A stretch of DNA of 42,074 nucleotides, from NCBI GenBank assembly GCA_016282015.1, contig JAEEJS010000072.1, positions 1 to 42,074 on the forward strand, given 5' to 3'. Source of the stretch: Bacteroidales bacterium. Lineage in GTDB: Bacteria > Bacteroidota > Bacteroidia > Bacteroidales > F082. The position numbers and the translations under genes were made by a program. Position 1 is the first letter of the stretch. Every line of letters begins with the position of its first letter. Below, in pieces: positions 41,786-42,074 of the stretch. The notes under the pieces are model-generated. The model saw nothing but the letters and a program-made list of their open reading frames with translations, made no database searches and was not told the origin of the DNA.

Positions 41786-42074
41786 ATCAACGTTAACATT
41801 CGGTATTATTTCGTCTATATTTATAATTTCATTATCATTTACCAAACTTATCCATCCAGGATTCTTTGAATTTATTAAAATCTCTTTTTTCTTTCTACTC
41901 CATTTTTTCAATTGAGTTTCTCTATCTATAGCTTGATTTATATCATTATATTTTTCATAATAAATACATGTTCCCAAATTATATTTATCAGAAAAAGAGT
42001 TTTCAATCAAATGATTTTTATGCTCATAAACTCTTCTTATCAAATCATTTGTAACTCCGATATATAAAACCGTC
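41747..42074 (-). CDS. GIY-YIG family endonuclease, 5' end cut by window edge
   Basis: Small nuclease domain of the UPF0213/YhbQ-like type; at least 108 codons are visible and the start lies beyond base 42074. Reading in from the edge gives TVLYIGVTNDLIRRVYEHK, which includes the second half of the GIY-YIG motif (YIG) and the catalytic Arg; the GIY half must lie outside. Later features are the conserved Tyr-Glu (YYEKYND), the metal-binding Glu in AIDRETQLKKW and a KKEILINSKNPGW segment. The last eleven residues (GFLDSTTFRSK) and the stop come from REP copy D. AT-rich compared with its neighbours (many AAA, AAT, ATT codons), a sign of acquired DNA. Confidence 0.9.
   Translation of the reverse strand, partial: TVLYIGVTNDLIRRVYEHKNHLIENSFSDKYNLGTCIYYEKYNDINQAIDRETQLKKWSRKKKEILINSKNPGWISLVNDNEIINIDEIIPNVNVDGGFLDSTTFRSK

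Noticed and set aside
41743..41799. Longer start for the ABC ATPase at 41799
   Set aside because: The extra codons are REP copy D read in frame; the family sequence begins at 41742.

Overview
The window looks like a chromosomal segment of an uncultured member of the Bacteroidales (phylum Bacteroidota). The evidence is phylum-typical: promoters of the TAnnTTTG type, few Shine-Dalgarno sites, secreted proteins whose signal peptides end in Ala before Gln, type IX secretion C-terminal domains, a carboxypeptidase-like/TonB-type outer membrane protein, DUF6266 and DUF4097 proteins, and a Na+-pumping methylmalonyl-CoA decarboxylase operon. Genus cannot be read from the sequence.

Layout. (1) 1-3800 is accessory DNA: a tyrosine recombinase, about 1.2 kb of mostly GC-rich non-coding sequence, an intact DUF6266 gene, a second DUF6266 copy frameshifted at a G8 tract, then a terminator, short direct repeats and a tRNA-Leu(CAA). 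It reads as a decayed island ending at a tRNA. (2) 3880-10300 is housekeeping: prs, rplY, pth on the plus strand, then a sirtuin deacylase, a Pif1-like helicase and hemW on the minus strand. (3) 10400-19190 is a protein- and peptide-degradation block: a T9SS cargo protein, an M49-like metallopeptidase lipoprotein, an S46 dipeptidyl-peptidase (DPP7 type), a putative outer membrane protein, a small lipoprotein and a T9SS-sorted M1 aminopeptidase. (4) 19200-23700 encodes methylmalonyl-CoA epimerase and the four-part Na+-translocating decarboxylase (alpha, gamma-like, biotin carrier, beta), i.e. the propionate-forming end of the succinate pathway. (5) 23700-30410 holds uridine kinase, two poorly known genes, then an ECF sigma factor, membrane anti-sigma candidate, a periplasmic solenoid protein and a TonB-receptor-like barrel protein. 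(6) 38000-30400 on the minus strand is a surface-glycan cluster (GT2, GT9, acyltransferase, membrane glycosyltransferase) running into pgk, a beta-helix protein and a glutaminyl cyclase-like lipoprotein. (7) 38000-42074 holds thpR, L-serine dehydratase, a double ABC ATPase and a truncated GIY-YIG nuclease gene.

The most unusual feature is in region 7. Three copies of a palindromic repeat fill nearly all intergenic space between 38.6 and 41.8 kb. One forms the C-terminal tail of the ABC ATPase, and another forms the tail of the GIY-YIG nuclease. A fourth, longer copy lies at 15.2 kb. I propose a REP-like repeat family mobilised or maintained by a GIY-YIG nuclease, comparable in concept to RAYT/REP systems; this is inference and testable. 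Other points of interest are the G-tract frameshift in DUF6266, apparently leaderless pth and hemW, a mirrored divergent promoter between tRNA-Leu and prs, a sirtuin lacking its zinc cysteines, and an M49-like enzyme with a five-residue zinc motif.
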